Shown here: positions 6,165-8,654 of the stretch, in pieces
How the letters are laid out: each line of letters starts with the position of its first letter
Numbering within the stretch: the first letter of the stretch is position 1
Source: Bacillota bacterium
GTDB taxonomy: Bacteria > Bacillota > Clostridia > Clostridiales > Clostridiaceae
Assembly: GCA_030706065.1 (NCBI GenBank)
Contig: JAUZPH010000137.1
Location: 1-8,654 of the forward strand
Reading direction: 5' to 3'
DNA: 8,654 bases
The notes under the pieces: generated by a model
Databases searched by the model: none
Told to the model about the DNA's origin: nothing
The model's input: only the letters and a program-made list of their open reading frames with translations
Position numbers and translations under genes: made by a program

Positions 6165-6194
6165 AATATGTTGTACTACACAACTTTATGTCAA
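6165..6194 (-). promoter_or_regulatory. gshA promoter with consensus -35
   Basis: TTGACA (6194-6189) is followed after 18 bp by CATATT (6170-6165, 4 of 6 matches). The whole spacer is covered by operator O2, and O1 begins directly downstream of the -10. Bound repressor would block polymerase. The leader to the gshA ATG would be about 45 nt. Confidence 0.55.
6169..6185. promoter_or_regulatory. MarR operator O2 (gshA distal)
   Basis: TGTTGTACTACACAACT contains the palindrome GTTGT-ACTAC-ACAAC (6170-6184) and is a 15-of-17 match to O1 in reverse complement. It lies in the -35/-10 spacer of the TTGACA promoter. Confidence 0.72.
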
Positions 6195-6251
6195 AACAAA
6201 TCTTTTATTGCAGTTTTCCGAACCGAATTTGGCAATAGTAAACGACAGTCC

Positions 6252-6680
6252 TCAGCAGCAGGTCTCTCCTATAGCCTTTAAAAACAACCGAACATTATCG
6301 ATGACATCTTTGCGCTTCTCTTCCGGAATTGTGGAAGTGACGGCATCGGTATAGGACTCCAGGCAGTTCCAGCCTCTTTCATGGATCTCTTCTCCCTTTT
6401 CTGTCAGCCTGACTGTAACTATTCTTGAATCTGCACAGCACTTTTCCTTAATTATCAAATTCCGTTTTATCAAAGGTTCAATTAACCTTGTCGTCGTACT
6501 CTTCTCCACCGATAGTGCCTCATGTATGCTGGAAAGCTCCATTGCCCCCCTGACTGCAATTAAATTCAATATATAAAACTGCATCACTGTCAACCCTTCG
6601 CAATTCCATTCTCTCTGACAGCTGCGGGTGGCTTTCGAAAACTCAAATATAAGGTTTAACATATCATTACATTCATTCAT
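6252..6680 (-). CDS. MarR-family transcriptional repressor, Cys-rich, predicted regulator of gshA-gshB
   Basis: This 142-residue winged-helix protein has the MarR layout: dimerisation helices at the ends, a helix-turn-helix (SSIHEALSVEKSTTTRLIEP, about 50-69) and a wing followed by VRLTEKGEEI (90-99). It is remarkable for eight cysteines (4, 21, 27, 81, 82, 106, 141, 142). The vicinal pair 81-82 sits at the wing just before the conserved Asp-x-Arg, and a second vicinal pair forms the C-terminus. This suggests a thiol-, oxidant- or metal-responsive repressor, by analogy with OhrR/SarZ-type MarR proteins. The start at 6680 is fixed by AGGAGG (6688-6693, 7-nt spacing); an in-frame ATG at 6710 would add ten residues but lies upstream of the Shine-Dalgarno and inside the promoter. 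The gene is codirectional with gshA, 138 bp away, and its own promoter carries the same palindrome, so it is probably autorepressed. Confidence 0.92.
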   Translation of the reverse strand: MNECNDMLNLIFEFSKATRSCQREWNCEGLTVMQFYILNLIAVRGAMELSSIHEALSVEKSTTTRLIEPLIKRNLIIKEKCCADSRIVTVRLTEKGEEIHERGWNCLESYTDAVTSTIPEEKRKDVIDNVRLFLKAIGETCC

Positions 6681-6695
6681 AATTATTCCTCCTGT

Positions 6696-6712
6696 AATTG
6701 TATAATACAACT
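6696..6712. promoter_or_regulatory. MarR operator O3 (autoregulatory)
   Basis: AATTGTATAATACAACT has TTGTA/TACAA arms and matches O1 at 15 of 17 positions. The -10 of marR lies inside it, so binding would shut off marR transcription. Confidence 0.75.
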
Positions 6713-6730
6713 AATTCCACAAATTGTCAA
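6702..6730 (-). promoter_or_regulatory. marR promoter
   Basis: A consensus -35, TTGACA (6730-6725), is followed after exactly 17 bp by TATTAT (6707-6702), which lies inside operator O3. The start would be near 6695, giving a very short leader of about 15 nt that begins close to the Shine-Dalgarno. Confidence 0.85.
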
Positions 6731-6757
6731 GAGTGTGTTGGTAAAACAATCCAAAGT

Positions 6758-6795
6758 GCCCATGGGGGGATATCTGCCATTTCCCCTACATGGGC
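6758..6795. terminator. Strong hairpin between AIM24 gene and marR, probable terminator
   Basis: GCCCATG (6758-6764) pairs perfectly with CATGGGC (6789-6795), extended by GGGG (6766-6769) with CCCC (6783-6786). On the minus strand, about 60 nt after the AIM24 stop, it is followed by an interrupted T-rich stretch (ACTTTGGATTGTTTT). The poor T-run makes it a weak classical terminator, but its place between the AIM24 gene and the marR promoter fits that role. Confidence 0.5.
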
Positions 6796-6852
6796 CTTAT
6801 AAACTTGCTATTATAGAGATATGGCTGAGAATACCGGACTCAATAATGCCGT

Positions 6853-7608
6853 TTACTCTACAGGCGACATAAGTATCCTTCCGGTTCCCCGGTATACATT
6901 GACAAACCCTTCGCCGGAAACCGCTGAACCTATCAAGCTTTTACTGGACTTCTCCACTCTGAACTCCAGTGAATTTGACCATGCTATGGCAAAATTGCCG
7001 TCGATTCTGACTTCATCATTTTGAAGTACAATTTCAATAAGTTCATTTCTCGGTACGGAGCTTTCCAGCACTGCAATTCCTGCACCCTGGAGGCATAGGT
7101 TGAACAATCCCTCCTTCCCCAGCACTGCTGAAGAAAGACTTGTTCTGGCTACTACCTTTTGCTGCACCCTGGATTCGCAGGCTAGAAAAAGGCCGTCATC
7201 AAGCACCATACCGCCCCAATCTGAAACCTCTTCAAGTAAAATGTGCTTATATGTAGGTTCTAGCATCAAAAGACCGTTACCTTGATACTTCGGCTTGATG
7301 GCTGATTCCTTCGTTACCTTCGAGGACAAAGCTTTACCGAGTAGATCGCCAAAGCCTTTAACATCTGCCGCCATACTTACCGCACCTGCAGTCCACTGCA
7401 TTGCCCCGGCACTTATTGTATAGGCATTGCCTTTTAATTCAATCAAGACCTGACGCTTTCTGACATTCATTTCAGAAGCATAATATAATGTCATGGCATT
7501 GGTGGCATTCACACTTAAATCCTTCTTGTATTCAAGAACCTTGACATCTCCCTTGGCCTCTATTATTTGAATATTCTTATTTTCAAAGAGATTTTTACAG
7601 GTTATCAT
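6853..7608 (-). CDS. AIM24 family protein (DUF124, TIGR00266 type)
   Basis: This 251-residue, mostly beta-strand protein has no signal peptide or membrane helix. Family signatures in order are ISAGAMQWTAGAV (65-77), KGFGDLLGKAL (84-94), LEPTYKHILLEE (116-127), LDDGLFLA (136-143), GLFNLCLQGAG (167-177), VLESSVP (180-186), DGNFAI (203-208), and the very conserved end with KSLIGSAVSGEGF (223-235) and VNVYRGTGRI (236-245). The family is widespread in bacteria and includes yeast Aim24 of the mitochondrial inner membrane; the bacterial role is not established, and I assign none. The start at 7608 is supported by GAGGAGGAGG (7616-7625), 7 nt upstream. It is divergent from the zinc-ribbon gene and upstream of marR on the same strand, with a hairpin in between, so it is probably a separate unit. 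No well-spaced promoter was found. Confidence 0.9.
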   Translation of the reverse strand: MITCKNLFENKNIQIIEAKGDVKVLEYKKDLSVNATNAMTLYYASEMNVRKRQVLIELKGNAYTISAGAMQWTAGAVSMAADVKGFGDLLGKALSSKVTKESAIKPKYQGNGLLMLEPTYKHILLEEVSDWGGMVLDDGLFLACESRVQQKVVARTSLSSAVLGKEGLFNLCLQGAGIAVLESSVPRNELIEIVLQNDEVRIDGNFAIAWSNSLEFRVEKSSKSLIGSAVSGEGFVNVYRGTGRILMSPVE

Positions 7609-7766
7609 TTTGGTTCCTCCTCCTCATTTTAACAGGTATTTACTACCCTAACTAATAATATTAAGCCTGTAACCCATACATGACATCCTCTCTAATTGGA
7701 TTGAAAAAAAGGAAAAACCTCACATGTGTTGAATTATATAGTAAATGATATAAAAGGAGAGATATT

Positions 7767-8654
7767 ATGGCTTCCTGTATAAATTGCGGAAGAGAACTCG
7801 GCAGTTCCGAAAGTTTCTGTGAAAACTGCGGCTATCCGGTTCCCGGTTCCTCTTCGAATACTTACAATGATACAATTATTAGAAAAGAAATTTTAACAGA
7901 GTCGAGCAGTCCCCCAAAGTTAATGATGGAGCATTTGAAGCCTGTCAGTAATTTCAAGCTCAAAAATCTTCTGTTTCTGCTACCAGTAGTTATCATTTCT
8001 GCGGCACTGCTTATTTACTTTAATAACAGGCCTGAAAAAGCCGATAACTCTTTGGATAATCTGCAAAACGGAGGCTATGCGGCTATTCAGGGAAACTGGA
8101 TATATTACAGTGCCAATGGCGGACTTTACAAAATGAATAGCAGAAGCGGCAGTTCAACAAAAATAACGGACGGTTATTATAAAAGTATAGGTGCTATGGA
8201 TGACTGGATATACTTTCTTGGAGATTCCGGTGACGGCATTTTGAATTTTAATAAGATCAAATCCGATGGAAGTGAAAAAACCGGTACTGATTCCATCCCT
8301 ATTTTTACTGCAGCTGATGAAGAATATTTTTGCAAGATATTTGACGGATACTTTTACAAAACTTCTAAGGATGGTACTGAAATCAGGCTGCCTTTGGATA
8401 CAGCCGAGTCCCTGCTAGCTGTTGATGGTGAAAAAATATATACCTTGAAGCCGGAATACAACACCTCTGATTCCAGCAGGGGAAATGTAAAGATTTATCA
8501 AAGCGACAAGGATTTTAAGAATAAGAAACTGGTATTTGACAAGGACTTGTCATCCCTGGGTGGTAACATCCATATTCAAAACAATCAGATCTATTTTATT
8601 GATACCGTAAATTCTTCAAACTACACTTCTCTCTCGGCGTATAACATTACTACC
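7767..8654 (+). CDS. Zinc-ribbon membrane protein with DUF5050-like extracellular repeats, cut by window edge
   Basis: This frame is open for 296 codons from the ATG at 7767 to the right edge; the C-terminus is missing. It starts with a zinc ribbon, CINC (4-7) and CENC (18-21), the CxxC-x10-CxxC pattern of a treble-clef/zinc-ribbon domain. A polar linker and one membrane helix (about 67-85) follow. Beyond it are repeated modules of the kind NWIYYSANGGLYKMN (110-124), DWIYFLGDSG (146-155), GYFYKTSKDGTEI (194-206) and QIYFIDT (274-280), typical of DUF5050/beta-propeller-like surface domains. The ribbon should be cytoplasmic and the repeats outside. AGGAG (7755-7759), 7 nt before the ATG, supports the start. 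Function is unknown; a sensor or envelope-associated role is only inference. The promoter must lie in the 158 bp shared with the AIM24 gene; A/T-rich hexamers occur, but none is well spaced. Confidence 0.85.
   Translation, partial: MASCINCGRELGSSESFCENCGYPVPGSSSNTYNDTIIRKEILTESSSPPKLMMEHLKPVSNFKLKNLLFLLPVVIISAALLIYFNNRPEKADNSLDNLQNGGYAAIQGNWIYYSANGGLYKMNSRSGSSTKITDGYYKSIGAMDDWIYFLGDSGDGILNFNKIKSDGSEKTGTDSIPIFTAADEEYFCKIFDGYFYKTSKDGTEIRLPLDTAESLLAVDGEKIYTLKPEYNTSDSSRGNVKIYQSDKDFKNKKLVFDKDLSSLGGNIHIQNNQIYFIDTVNSSNYTSLSAYNITT

Noticed and set aside
6681..6710. Ten-residue N-terminal extension of the MarR protein
   Set aside because: It would be coded by the promoter -10, the operator and the Shine-Dalgarno itself.
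6821..7285. Plus-strand ORFs at 6821-7024 and 7100-7285
   Set aside because: Shadows of the AIM24 gene, which shows all its family motifs on the minus strand.

Overview
The window looks like chromosomal DNA from a low-GC, Gram-positive anaerobe of the class Clostridia. The evidence is A/T-rich intergenic DNA, strong GGAGG-type ribosome binding sites, TTGACA/TATAAT promoters, hairpin-plus-T-run terminators, and proteins of clostridial type (GshF-like glutathione enzymes, AIM24, zinc-ribbon/DUF5050). A Ruminiclostridium-like organism is my guess; nothing in the window proves the genus. There are no rRNA, tRNA, CRISPR, transposase or phage genes.

Left part (1-3615). A GT39/ArnT-like membrane glycosyltransferase on the minus strand runs off the left edge. 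It is divergent from a Gfo/Idh/MocA oxidoreductase (1740-2708, plus strand) that has a good promoter and a terminator. Then come about 580 bp without a conventional gene. On the minus strand this stretch may hold a small transcription unit: an attenuator-like bistable leader (about 3172-3229), a 28-codon Lys-rich ORF with a Shine-Dalgarno-like sequence (2960-3046), and a roughly 100-nt imperfect inverted repeat that could end it (2842-2944). A small membrane-anchored Ala/Ser-rich protein (3289-3507) follows on the plus strand, closed by a perfect bidirectional terminator.

Centre (3659-6730, all minus strand). This is a compact regulon read in the order marR, gshA, gshB. The two enzymes correspond to the two halves of the bifunctional glutathione synthase GshF, here encoded as separate, overlapping and translationally coupled genes: glutamate-cysteine ligase, then an ATP-grasp glutathione synthetase. 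A Cys-rich MarR repressor sits upstream. Three near-identical 17-bp palindromes, two at the gshA promoter region and one on the marR -10, make an autoregulated MarR circuit controlling glutathione synthesis very likely. This is the most interesting part of the window.

Right part (6853-8654). An AIM24-family gene (minus strand) is divergent from a zinc-ribbon/transmembrane/DUF5050-like gene (plus strand) that is cut by the right edge.
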